A stretch of DNA of 64,000 nucleotides from Acinetobacter johnsonii CIP 64.6 (GTDB lineage Bacteria; Pseudomonadota; Gammaproteobacteria; Pseudomonadales; Moraxellaceae): the NCBI RefSeq assembly GCF_000368045.1, contig NZ_KB849230.1, positions 124,001-188,000 on the forward strand. Reading direction: 5' to 3'. How positions within the stretch are numbered: the first letter of the stretch is position 1; every line of letters begins with the position of its first letter. The translations under genes were made by a program, and so were the position numbers. This document shows, piece by piece, positions 41,159-50,000 of this stretch. The notes under the pieces were generated by a model. The model was not told the origin of the DNA and did not search any database. It worked only from the letters and a program-made list of their open reading frames with translations.

Positions 41159-41677
41159 TTAGTCTCCTTTCTTTAGTTTTTCTATATAAGCCTCGCATTG
41201 AGGAGGCAAACCAAGATTATATTTTAAAGCGATATCTACTCTAGCTGTCACATACTCGATATTTTGAATTTCACGCTGCTGAGCAAAAATTTGAATCGCA
41301 GGATGTAACTGTTCTGAGCAACTCGCATCATTACTAAAGTATTTTAGTATCTTGGTTTCATAAAAATAAATAGCAGCAAACAATCGACCATCTTCAAAAA
41401 TAATCGCTGATGAAGCATCTAAACTGGATGCAGACCGACCTTCATAGTACAAAGCCTCATCTGTTTTCAACAAATAAGGCGCTGAGTAATGCTCAAAATG
41501 AGATTGAAATTTTTGATAATCATGCTTTAACAGCTTTTGAAGTTCTGTTTGAATTTTTTGATTTGAAGCAATTTGCGTAATTGATGAAATATCTGAATAT
41601 TGATCTAAGTCTAACGCTTGTGCATGAATCAATGTAGGAAGAAACAAAAGAAGAGCAAAGGAATATTTCTGCTTCAT
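41159..41677 (-). CDS. Secreted hypothetical protein at the right end of the element
   Basis: A 172-residue protein with a signal peptide (MKQKYSFALLLFLPTLIHAQ, cleavage after HAQ likely), so periplasmic or outer-envelope. The mature part is mixed alpha/beta in composition with two cysteines (DASCSEQ and PPQCEAY) that could pair. No family is recognised. It lies about 85 bp inside the right junction on the same strand as the split pilin. Whether it is mobile-element cargo or a former pilin-locus gene is unclear. Confidence 0.65.
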   Translation of the reverse strand: MKQKYSFALLLFLPTLIHAQALDLDQYSDISSITQIASNQKIQTELQKLLKHDYQKFQSHFEHYSAPYLLKTDEALYYEGRSASSLDASSAIIFEDGRLFAAIYFYETKILKYFSNDASCSEQLHPAIQIFAQQREIQNIEYVTARVDIALKYNLGLPPQCEAYIEKLKKGD

Positions 41678-41708
41678 AGCGGGAACGAGTCTGTCGTTTA
41701 TTCGATGA

Positions 41709-41752
41709 TGTCCATATGAGCTTACTTATGGAATGTTCATTTTATATGGACA
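41709..41752. repeat. Right subterminal TGTCCATAT repeats
   Basis: TGTCCATAT at 41709-41717 and its complement ATATGGACA at 41744-41752, with ACTTATGGA at 41724-41732. The same nonamers occur at the left end (30491-30542). Confidence 0.6.
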
Positions 41753-41760
41753 CTTATGGA
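41752..41760 (-). repeat. Right terminal inverted repeat of the pilin-splitting element
   Basis: ACTTATGGA, three bases inside the right junction at 41763. Perfect inverse of TCCATAAGT at 30422-30430. A direct copy lies 28 bp further in (41724-41732). Confidence 0.65.
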
Positions 41761-41763
41761 GTA

Positions 41764-41798
41764 TCAATAAGAGTAAAACCCTTTTGTATAGATTTCAT
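41764..41798 (-). pseudogene. pilA: Resident major pilin gene, 5' end (leader and first helix residues)
   Basis: The minus strand reads MKSIQKG-FTLI plus two bases (GA), then passes into the element (DTP, stop). The ATG is preceded by ACATTTGTGGAGAATGTT, identical to the leader of the intact pilA at 31191, and by a sigma-54-type promoter. The 35 bases combine with 29986-30412 to restore a 153-residue pilin in frame. It could be transcribed, but only a 13-residue peptide would result. Confidence 0.88.
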
Positions 41799-41866
41799 AA
41801 CATTCTCCACAAATGTTTATTGTTTATTTATAAGCTTTATAAACTTATTTAGCTTATTTTATGTAT

Positions 41867-41883
41867 AGCACTAAATATGCCAA
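41867..41883 (-). promoter_or_regulatory. Sigma-54 promoter of the split resident pilin
   Basis: On the minus strand TTGGCATATTTAGTGCT has GG and GC at -24/-12 spacing. It lies about 70 bases upstream of the truncated start at 41798 and mirrors the pilA promoter at 31114-31130. Confidence 0.75.
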
Positions 41884-41974
41884 GAGTGATTATAATAAAA
41901 TTAACAGAAAAAACAGCACTTTAAAAAAATAAAATTGTTACAGTGTGGTTTTAATGTTTTTTTTGGTAAAAAAA

Positions 41975-41989
41975 TGACATTTTTTGTCA
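41975..41989 (-). promoter_or_regulatory. Upstream dyad of the split resident pilin
   Basis: TGACATTTTTTGTCA is an inverted repeat with arms TGACA and TGTCA, 91 bp upstream of the promoter at 41883. It is nearly identical to the dyad upstream of pilA at 31006-31020. A probable activator (PilR) site. Confidence 0.55.
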
Positions 41990-42004
41990 CTTAAACACTA
42001 TTTT

Positions 42005-42565
42005 CTAGCCCAATATAATCGGGTCATTACTCAATTCATTCTGCCGATCTGTTGTGGCATGTGCATAAAACTCAATTAATACCTCTCCAATACTTTCCAC
42101 ACCCTTTATAACGGCTACTTTATAGTGCTGTGCTGCCAGTTGTTGAATGATATTCTGACAAATTTGATCCCAAACCACTTGTTCGGTCGCTTTTTGAATT
42201 CCGCGATCAATCACAATTTCAACTTTTTGTTCACATAAATTTAGATATAACAGCACCCCACTATTCAACTCTGTATCCCATACACCAAGTTCAGCAAAGA
42301 GCTGTTTCGCACGCCCACGAGTATCTAAATAATAGGCTTCTCGTGCAGGCATATGCCCTTCGATCACTACCTGAATTTCACCAACATGACCCTGTTCAGC
42401 AGCAGCTACCGATTGTGCAATCGCATGTTGATCTTGCTGATTAAAGAAACGTTTACTCGCTGGCATATGTAATAAATGCTTTAGCCAACGTTTAAAACTA
42501 GGTTGTACGACTTCATCTAGCTTTGGTTTGGTGACGATTTCCGTCGTTTCAGTTGTTGTTACCAT
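42005..42565 (-). CDS. TPM-domain protein, soluble or peripheral
   Basis: A 186-residue protein with a TPM domain (about residues 40-165: QQDQHAIAQSVAAAEQGHVGEIQVVIEG, LGVWDTELNSGVLLYLNLCEQKVEIVIDRGI and QNIIQQLAAQHYKVAVIKGV). There is no signal peptide; an amphipathic N-terminal segment precedes the domain. TPM domains occur in phosphatase-like and photosystem II repair proteins; bacterial function is poorly defined. It overlaps the next upstream gene (a second TPM protein) by seven bases and forms an operon with lemA. Confidence 0.85.
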   Translation of the reverse strand: MVTTTETTEIVTKPKLDEVVQPSFKRWLKHLLHMPASKRFFNQQDQHAIAQSVAAAEQGHVGEIQVVIEGHMPAREAYYLDTRGRAKQLFAELGVWDTELNSGVLLYLNLCEQKVEIVIDRGIQKATEQVVWDQICQNIIQQLAAQHYKVAVIKGVESIGEVLIEFYAHATTDRQNELSNDPIILG

Positions 42566-43632
42566 GACCCTGATGCTCCTCCACCGCCGAAGCCGCCGCC
42601 TCCGCCACTATATCCACCTCCACCAAAACCGCCGCCGCCACGACCTCCACGTCCACCTCCCCCACCTGAGGAGAGAAAAAGCTGAAATATCGTTTGGGCT
42701 AAAGTCGTGATGAGTAAAAAGAAAATACCGCCACCAATCAGTAAACTGGTGACTAAACCAGCTCCATTGACCAAGCCTGCCACGGTTCCAGCAACTGCAG
42801 CCGTCGAGGCACTTAAACGCTTCCCCACCACAAATGAGCCAATTGCGCCAGCAATTAAAATAAATATAGCAGTACTAAACGTTTTACTTTTGGCTTCCTG
42901 CTCTCGAATAGCTTGGTCTTGGCGTTCTTCTAGTTGTTGCGCCGCTTGGGCTGCAACTTCAGGATCAAGATTTAAAATCCGTTCAATTTCAGCAAGCCCC
43001 GCATTGATCCCTTGAGCATACTGAGCTTGCTTAAAATACGGTGTGATTTGTTGGTTAATAATGCGATTCGCAATGATGTCCGGAATAACTCCTTCCAAAC
43101 CATAACCCGTAAGAATCTGCATACGCCGGTCATTAACGGCAATTGCTATCAGCAAACCGTTGTCCTGCTTTGCTGAACCGAGCTGCCATTGGTCTGCAAT
43201 ACGCATGGCAAAACCAAAAATATCCTCTTGACCTGTAGTCGGGACAATCACCACGCCTATTTGGGCTTTTCCTGTGTCATGCAAGGCACGGATTTTTTGG
43301 CCAATGGCTTGCTTATCTTCAGCACTTAAAATATGTGCTTGATCAATCACGGGTTCATTTAAGGTTGGTAACACCCGTATCGATTCACCTTCTGCCATAT
43401 CATTGGCAACGGGTGGTTGTGACACGGCATCAGTATTTGTCGAGCTTACATTATTGGAACTCTCCGCTTGCTGACCTTGAATAATTTTTCCAGCGATAAC
43501 TGTTTCAGCACCACCATCTGTTGCTGTAGCAACCTCTGCCCATGTTAAAGAACTTAGACACAGCAGTCCTGATAAAATGAATGCAAGCACCCATTTATAC
43601 GAAAACCGTAAGAACTGCTGCTGTACTATCAT
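42559..43632 (-). CDS. TPM-domain membrane protein (YgcG family) with glycine-rich tail
   Basis: A 357-residue protein: signal peptide (WVLAFILSGLLCLSSLTWAE), TPM domain (about residues 95-215, including EPVIDQAHILSAEDKQAIGQKI and LLIAIAVNDRRMQILTGYGLEGVIPD), one or two C-terminal transmembrane segments (FLLITTLAQTIFQLFLS), and a tail of about 40 residues made of Gly, Arg and Ser repeats. The combination with LemA upstream and a second TPM gene downstream is a common conserved operon. Confidence 0.88.
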   Translation of the reverse strand: MIVQQQFLRFSYKWVLAFILSGLLCLSSLTWAEVATATDGGAETVIAGKIIQGQQAESSNNVSSTNTDAVSQPPVANDMAEGESIRVLPTLNEPVIDQAHILSAEDKQAIGQKIRALHDTGKAQIGVVIVPTTGQEDIFGFAMRIADQWQLGSAKQDNGLLIAIAVNDRRMQILTGYGLEGVIPDIIANRIINQQITPYFKQAQYAQGINAGLAEIERILNLDPEVAAQAAQQLEERQDQAIREQEAKSKTFSTAIFILIAGAIGSFVVGKRLSASTAAVAGTVAGLVNGAGLVTSLLIGGGIFFLLITTLAQTIFQLFLSSGGGGGRGGRGGGGFGGGGYSGGGGGFGGGGASGSW

Positions 43633-43669
43633 TCATTCACCCTATGGTTGCGATTACTTTAAGTCACAG

Positions 43670-44260
43670 CTAGTTAAATGACACCGTTGGTGCTTTTTGC
43701 GCGCTTTGCTCTGCACTAAAATTTGGTTTGGTGTCCATCCCAATCACCTTGGCAGTCATGACTTGTGGGAACTGGCGTGAATAGGAGTTAAAGTCTTGCA
43801 CCGTAGTAATATAGCGATTACGCGCCACAGCAATGCGGTTTTCGGTGCCTTCGAGTTGGACCTGTAAATCACGAAATTGCTCATTGGCTTTTAAGTCTGG
43901 ATAGTTTTCTGAGACCGCAATTAAACGCGACAATGCACCCGTCATTTGCGCCTGCGCGTCTTGATATTTTTGGAATAATGCAGGGTCTTCTAATACTTTT
44001 TTATCGACTTTTAAACCTGCCACATTGGCACGTGCCTGCGTAACTTCGGTCAGGACTTGCTCTTCATGTTTAGCATAGCCCTTCACCACATTCACCAAGT
44101 TTGGCACCAAATCTGCACGGCGTTGATATTGGTTTTGTACTTCCGACCACGCAGCTGTAACTGCCTCATCTTTGACCTGCAAGGTATTATAACCACAGCC
44201 CGATAGGGTTAAGGTGCTCGCAAGGGCAACAACGACAGCAGTTTTTTTCATAAAATTCAT
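43670..44260 (-). CDS. lemA: LemA-family lipoprotein-like protein
   Basis: A 196-residue protein with an N-terminal hydrophobic segment ending in a lipobox-like LTLSGCGYN, then the LemA helical domain (AWSEVQNQYQRRADLVPNLVNVVKGYAKHEEQVLTEVTQARA). LemA proteins are envelope-associated. Function is not established. First gene of the lemA-TPM-TPM operon. Confidence 0.92.
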   Translation of the reverse strand: MNFMKKTAVVVALASTLTLSGCGYNTLQVKDEAVTAAWSEVQNQYQRRADLVPNLVNVVKGYAKHEEQVLTEVTQARANVAGLKVDKKVLEDPALFQKYQDAQAQMTGALSRLIAVSENYPDLKANEQFRDLQVQLEGTENRIAVARNRYITTVQDFNSYSRQFPQVMTAKVIGMDTKPNFSAEQSAQKAPTVSFN

Positions 44261-44360
44261 TCAGCTATCCTCTTTCTTTTGTATTTATTGCAATAACCTG
44301 ATTGTAAACACATTTGATTATCCTTTTGTTGCTTTTAGTTAAAGTAGCTAAAAATGAAAG

Positions 44361-44385
44361 AACCGAGCGATTTTCACTCGGTTTT
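44361..44385 (-). terminator. Terminator of the PF10118 hydrolase gene
   Basis: The arms AACCGAG and CTCGGTT with a 9-base loop lie 24 bases past the stop at 44409. The following T tract on the minus strand is interrupted. Confidence 0.6.
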
Positions 44386-44408
44386 GATTATTTATTTTTA
44401 TACTTAAA

Positions 44409-45287
44409 CTAAATAGCCGCCTGCAATTCCTGCTGAAAACCTTCTAGTTGATAGTCGTCTACCAAACGGGTTTTCCAGTATTTCAACAGTTGGGTGTAAT
44501 CAATATCTGAGGGATGAAAGTTGGTTTTGTAGTAAGACAGATATTCAGGCAGTAATTGCACAAACATCTTCGCCAATAAATACAATCCAAAAAGATTCCC
44601 GCCCAATTTCGGTATACTCTTTTTACGGTCTTGTAAAAATAAACGGCTGGCTGAATAAAAAGTTAAACTGGCAAAGCCTGTTGTTACACTGCGCATAATT
44701 AAACGGCGAATCTTGTCATCACCATAGACAGCTTGATAAACATCAAAAGCAACCGCGCGATGCTCAATTTCTTCAATGGCATGCCACACCCAGAGTTTCA
44801 CTGCATCATCATCCAAGGTGCTCAATATCTCAGGGTGTCGTAAGATATAGCCACCTAGAAGCGCCGTAAAATGCTCAAAAGCACAGGTAATTTCGAGCTG
44901 AATTTTAGGATGCAAGTTTTTCACATAATCATCTTTACGTGCCAACCATGCCTGAAAACGGTCGAGATTATAATCATCACGGCGCCATGCAGCATTAAAT
45001 GCAGTGTGTGCTTGAGAATGCATCGCCTCTTGACCAATAAATGCCGCAATCTGCGCTTGAAGATTTTCATCCTTCACTTGGTCACGTACATTGCGCACGC
45101 TATGCACAAAGAACTGCTCACCGATGGGAAAAGTTGAAGACAATGCCGTCAGTAAATGCGACATGACTGGTGAATTGGCAAAATAATGCCGGCGAATGGC
45201 TTTGGGGTTGAATTGCAAACGTCGAATCGTAATACCCTGAGCTTTTGGACGATGTTGATATAGTTTTTCTGTCGTCACTTGAGTCAT
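44409..45287 (-). CDS. Metal-dependent hydrolase of the PF10118 family
   Basis: A 292-residue mainly helical protein carrying the Glu/His pattern of the family: FIGQEAMHSQAHTAFN near residue 88, CAFEHFTALLGGYIL near residue 137 and WHAIEEIEHRAVAFDVYQAVYG near residue 170. These resemble di-metal ligands of ferritin-like proteins. The substrate is unknown; Acinetobacter genomes carry several paralogues. ATG 45287 (MTQVTTEKL) follows AGGA and is preferred to ATG 45293. Confidence 0.82.
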   Translation of the reverse strand: MTQVTTEKLYQHRPKAQGITIRRLQFNPKAIRRHYFANSPVMSHLLTALSSTFPIGEQFFVHSVRNVRDQVKDENLQAQIAAFIGQEAMHSQAHTAFNAAWRRDDYNLDRFQAWLARKDDYVKNLHPKIQLEITCAFEHFTALLGGYILRHPEILSTLDDDAVKLWVWHAIEEIEHRAVAFDVYQAVYGDDKIRRLIMRSVTTGFASLTFYSASRLFLQDRKKSIPKLGGNLFGLYLLAKMFVQLLPEYLSYYKTNFHPSDIDYTQLLKYWKTRLVDDYQLEGFQQELQAAI

Positions 45288-45470
45288 GTCCATTTCCTAA
45301 CATTTAACCGAGCGATCTTCAGTATCTGAATTTAGAGACCATTCACATATGGCAAAAATGCTTAGTACGTTTGCAAATTCGTCCATTTTTATCAGACTCT
45401 CCACCAGATCTTTTTCGATTTATCCCGATCCACCTCTTTCATATCATCTCAGGCAAATAGTGATCATACA

Positions 45471-45493
45471 AAAACCCGCCGAAGCGGGTTTTT
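45471..45493 (-). terminator. gltD terminator
   Basis: The arms AAAACCCGC and GCGGGTTTT with a 4-base loop, 18 bases past the gltD stop. Confidence 0.9.
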
Positions 45494-45510
45494 GTGTTGG
45501 ACGATTTAGA

Positions 45511-46932
45511 TTAAATGTCTAAATAATCCAAAATACCTTCAGCCGCTTGACGGCCTTCCCAAATCGCTGTGACAACAAGGTCTGAACCACGAACCATATC
45601 ACCACCCGCAAAGATTTTCGGATTTGAGGTTTGGAATTTATAGGTTTGCTGTTCAGCCGCAACTACACGACCTGAACCATCAAGGTTAATATTCACATTT
45701 GTAAACCAATCCGCAGGGCTGGTGCGGAAACCAAATGCCAATAAAACTGCATCTGCAGGTAAAATTTCTTCTGAACCCGGAATTGGTTCTGGACTGCGAC
45801 GACCACGACTATCCGGCTCACCAAGTTGAGTCGTAACCACTTTCACGCCCGTGACTTTTCCATTTTCACCGACGATTTCAATCGGTTGACGGTTAAACAA
45901 GAAGTTCACACCTTCTTCTTTGGCATTTTGCACTTCACGACGTGAACCCGGCATGTTTTCTTCGTCACGACGGTATGCACAGCTCACCACTGCTGCACCC
46001 TGACGAATAGAGGTACGGTTACAGTCCATTGCAGTGTCTCCACCGCCAAGAACAATCACCTTTTTGCCTTCAACACTGATGTACTCACTTGGGTCTTTTT
46101 CCCAGCCTTGAGTACGGTTGACATTGGCAATCAAGAAATCCAATGCATCATAGACACCGTTTAGATCTTCACCTGCAAAGCCACCTTTCATGTAGGTATA
46201 AGTACCCATACCCATGAACACCGCATCGTATTCTGTAAGCAGTTGATCGATGGTGACATCTGTCCCAATTTCAGTATTTAAACGGAACTCCACGCCCATA
46301 CCCGTGAAGATTTCACGGCGACGCTTCATCACATCTTTTTCCATTTTAAATTCTGGAATACCAAAGGTTAATAGACCACCAATTTCAGGGCGTTTGTCGA
46401 ATACAACAGGTTTCACCCCGCTACGCACCAAAATATCAGCACAGCCTAGACCCGCAGGGCCTGCACCAATAATCGCGACTTTTTTATCTGTCCACTTGAC
46501 TGAAGACATATCTGGACGCCAGCCTAGTGCAAACGCGGTGTCATTGATATATTTTTCAGCATTACCAATCGTCACTGCACCAAAACCATCGTTTAAGGTA
46601 CAAGCCCCTTCACATAAACGGTCTTGCGGACAAACACGACCACATACTTCTGGTAGCGTGTTGGTTTGGTGACACAACTCTGCTGCTTGGAAAATACGAC
46701 CCTCAGCAATCAACTTTAACCAGTTTGGAATGTAGTTATGTACTGGACATTTCCATTCACAATATGGGTTACCACACCCTAAACAACGGTGGGTCTGATT
46801 TGCTGCCACTTCCGCTGTAAAAGGTTTATAAATTTCCACAAACTCTGCTTTGCGGACCTGAATCTCTTTTTTCTCTGGATCTTGGCGTGCTACATCCAGA
46901 AATTGAAAGTCATTGTTTAGGCGCTCTGCCAT
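45511..46932 (-). CDS. gltD: Glutamate synthase small subunit
   Basis: The 473-residue NADPH-oxidising subunit. N-terminal iron-sulfur cysteines lie in CLGCGNPYCEWKCPVHN and CGRVCPQDRLCEGACTL. The first dinucleotide motif is VAIIGAGPAGLGCADIL and the second VIVLGGGDTAMDCNRT. It passes electrons to GltB, which makes two glutamates from glutamine and 2-oxoglutarate. 72 bases downstream of gltB. Confidence 0.97.
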   Translation of the reverse strand: MAERLNNDFQFLDVARQDPEKKEIQVRKAEFVEIYKPFTAEVAANQTHRCLGCGNPYCEWKCPVHNYIPNWLKLIAEGRIFQAAELCHQTNTLPEVCGRVCPQDRLCEGACTLNDGFGAVTIGNAEKYINDTAFALGWRPDMSSVKWTDKKVAIIGAGPAGLGCADILVRSGVKPVVFDKRPEIGGLLTFGIPEFKMEKDVMKRRREIFTGMGVEFRLNTEIGTDVTIDQLLTEYDAVFMGMGTYTYMKGGFAGEDLNGVYDALDFLIANVNRTQGWEKDPSEYISVEGKKVIVLGGGDTAMDCNRTSIRQGAAVVSCAYRRDEENMPGSRREVQNAKEEGVNFLFNRQPIEIVGENGKVTGVKVVTTQLGEPDSRGRRSPEPIPGSEEILPADAVLLAFGFRTSPADWFTNVNINLDGSGRVVAAEQQTYKFQTSNPKIFAGGDMVRGSDLVVTAIWEGRQAAEGILDYLDI

Positions 46933-47004
46933 GTCTCTCTCCGTGGGTAGGTGCAGCCCGTTTATCTATCGTCTGCACCTGCCTATGTATCAGCAGTAGT
47001 GGAA

Positions 47005-50000
47005 TTATTGTGGATCAGCTTGAGTGGTTTTCAACAAAGTCTGTAAGTTGGCAGCTTTCGGTTTCACCAACCAGAATTTACGACTGTAGAAATCAAACTC
47101 ATTACGGATCTTGTACGCCCAAGCACTACCAGTCTCAGCAATGTGTTCATCTAAGATACGGCTTAAGAACTCTTTATGTTCTTCCATCGATTCAGTCGAA
47201 ATACGATTCAGCTCAATCAGCTCGTGGTTGTAATGATCAACGAAGTCATTATCAAGGTCAAGAACGTACGCAAAACCGCCTGTCATACCTGCACCGAAGT
47301 TATGCCCCACTTTACCGAGTACAGTCACGATACCGCCCGTCATATATTCACAGCAGTGATCGCCCGCACCTTCAATCACGGCAAAAGCACCTGAGTTACG
47401 TACCGCGAAACGCTCACCTGCCGTACCTGCCGCGAACAATTTACCGCCTGTTGCACCATATAAACAAGTGTTACCTATAATTGCAGTTTCTTGGGTTTGG
47501 AAAGGTGATCCTTTTGGTGGGAAGATCGACACACGACCACCTGCCATACCTTTACCCACGTAGTCGTTCGCATCACCTTCTAATCGAATGTGCAAACCAC
47601 CCGCATTCCAAACACCGAGGGATTGACCCGCAGTCCCCATCAAGTTCATCTTCACTGGGTGTGCTTCCATGCTGAGGTTGCCATAACGACGCGCAATCTC
47701 ACCAGAAATACGAGCACCAATTGAACGGTCACAGTTACCAATGGTGAAGTGATATTCACCAGTGGTCCCAGCTTCAATTGCTGGCAACATTTCTGCCACC
47801 ATTTTCTCAGCAAGCAAGCCTTTATCAAACGGTGCGTTACCTTCAACTTCGCAGTACTGCGCCTTACCTTGCGCAGAAGGATGTGACTCCAGTAATGCAC
47901 TCAAATCAAGGTGCGCATGTTTCTCCGTTTCACCTGGAAGCATTTCAAGCAAGTCTGTGCGACCAATCAAGTCTTTGAGGCTTGAAACACCCAACGCTGC
48001 CAACCACTCACGTGTTTCTTCAGCAATAAATGTGAAGAAGTTAATGAGCATTTGTGGCTCACCAATATAATGTTCTTGACGTAAATGATCTTGTTGAGTT
48101 GCAACACCCGTTGCACAGTTATTCAGGTGACAAATACGCAGGTATTTACAACCTAAAGCAATCATTGGTGTAGAACCAAAGCCAAAGCTTTCTGCACCTA
48201 AAATCGCAGCTTTTACCACGTCTAGACCTGTTTTCAAGCCACCATCGGTTTGAACACGGACTTTACCACGTAAGTCATTGACACGAAGTGCTTGATGCGC
48301 TTCAGAAAGACCTAGTTCCCAAGGTGAACCTGCATGGTGAATTGAAGACAATGGCGATGCTGCTGTACCACCGTCATAACCTGAAATGGTAATGAAGTCA
48401 GCATAGGCTTTTGCCACGCCTGCAGCAATGGTGCCTACACCCGGCTCAGACACCAGTTTCACTGAAACCATCGCTTGAGGATTGACTTGTTTTAAGTCAA
48501 AGATCAATTGTGATAAATCTTCAATCGAGTAAATGTCATGGTGTGGTGGTGGAGAAATTAGGGTCACACCCGGTACTGAATAACGTAAACGTGCAATTAA
48601 GCCATTCACTTTACCCCCAGGTAATTGACCACCTTCACCCGGTTTAGCCCCTTGCGCTACTTTAATCTGCAAGACTTCAGCAGAAGTTAAATACGCAGGT
48701 GTTACACCGAAACGACCTGATGCAATCTGTTTGATTTTCGAGTTACGAATGGTGCCATAACGCGCTGGATCTTCACCGCCCTCACCCGAGTTTGAACGGC
48801 CACCAATGGTGTTCATCGCAATCGCAATCGCCTCATGCGCTTCAGGAGACAATGCACCTAAAGACATGCCTGCAGAGTCGAAGCGCGGTAAAATCGCTTC
48901 TACAGACTCCACTTGATCTAGAGCAATCGAGTTATCAGTTTTTAACTTTAATAGGTCGCGAATTGTTGCCACTGGACGGTTATTTACCAGCTCAGCATAT
49001 TCTTTAAAGTCTGCATATTGACCAGAACGCACTGATTTATGCAAAGCATTGATCACATCTGGGTTGAATGCATGGTATTCCTTGTCGAAGACAAATTTCA
49101 GCAAACCACCTTGATCGATCGGTTTACGTGTTTTCCATGCGGTATCAGCCAATTTCTTTTGGTCATTTTCAAGGTCAACAAAGGTTGCACCTTTGATGCG
49201 GCTCGGTACACCCGTGAAGCATTTTGAAACCACTTCTTCAGACAGACCCACCGCTTCAAACAACTGACCACCACGGTAAGAGGCAACCGTAGAAATCCCC
49301 ATTTTTGAAAGGACTTTTAACAAGCCTTTTTCAATGCCTTTACGGAAATTCACTTGCGCTTGGATTGGGTCACCCAATAGCTCGCCTTTTGCAACCAAGT
49401 CATTGATCACATCATAAGCAAGGTAAGGATAAATTGCTGTCGCACCAAAACCTAGAATAACCGCAAATTGATGCGGATCACGTGCCAGTGCCGTTTCAAC
49501 AATAATGTTGGCATCCGTACGCAAACCGACATTAATCAGGTAGTGATGCACAGCACCTGTTGCCATTAATGCATTTGCAGGCAAGAAACCTTGACGAATT
49601 TTCTTATCAGACAACACCAACAAGGTTTTGCCATCACGAATCGCTTGCGCTGCTTCTTCACAGATACGCGCAATTGCACCTTCTAGACCTTCATCTTCCG
49701 CATAATTTAAATCGATATCTGCAATTTCATAACCCTTACGACCCAGCGTACGGATTTGATGCATTTTCGAATTTGACAGTACAGGGCTTGAAATGATCAA
49801 ACGATCCGCATGCTCAGGGCTTTGTTCAAAAACGTTTTGCTCACGTCCTAAACACGTTTCCAATGACATCACAATCGATTCACGTAATGGGTCGATTGGT
49901 GGGTTAGTAACCTGAGCAAACTGTTGACGGAAATAATCCGAGACATGACGTACTTGGCGAGACAAAACCGCCATTGGCGTATCATCACCCATTGAACCCA

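Larger units (their letters stand above)
30413..41763. mobile_element. 11.35-kb tyrosine-recombinase element inserted in the resident pilin gene and carrying a replacement pilA
   Basis: The boundaries are set by the two halves of one pilin reading frame (29986-30412 and 41764-41798), which join exactly in frame. No target duplication is evident, as expected for tyrosine recombinases. Both ends carry TCCATAAGT reading inward (30422-30430 and, on the other strand, 41752-41760) and TGTCCATAT repeats within about 130 bp. Cargo: a 56-residue protein, pilA with its own sigma-54-type promoter, three tyrosine recombinases and a small coiled-coil protein, an RHH protein, an RHH-HTH regulator, an XRE regulator, an 88-residue protein, a secreted protein, and decayed genes. 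It is closest in plan to Tn554/RIT-type elements. Which part is the minimal transposon is not known; nested events are possible. Confidence 0.75.

Noticed and set aside
42570..42670. Repetitive tract resembling a CRISPR or minisatellite
   Set aside because: It is the coding sequence for a Gly-rich protein tail; the units are codon repeats (Gly, Arg, Ser) without spacers.
42528..43015. Arg/His-rich and Pro-rich plus-strand frames
   Set aside because: Antisense images of the glycine-rich tail and membrane segments of the TPM protein.
46887..47480. 197-residue plus-strand open frame over gltD/gltB
   Set aside because: It is antisense to the well-supported gltB coding region, with no ribosome binding site or domain; a shadow frame.
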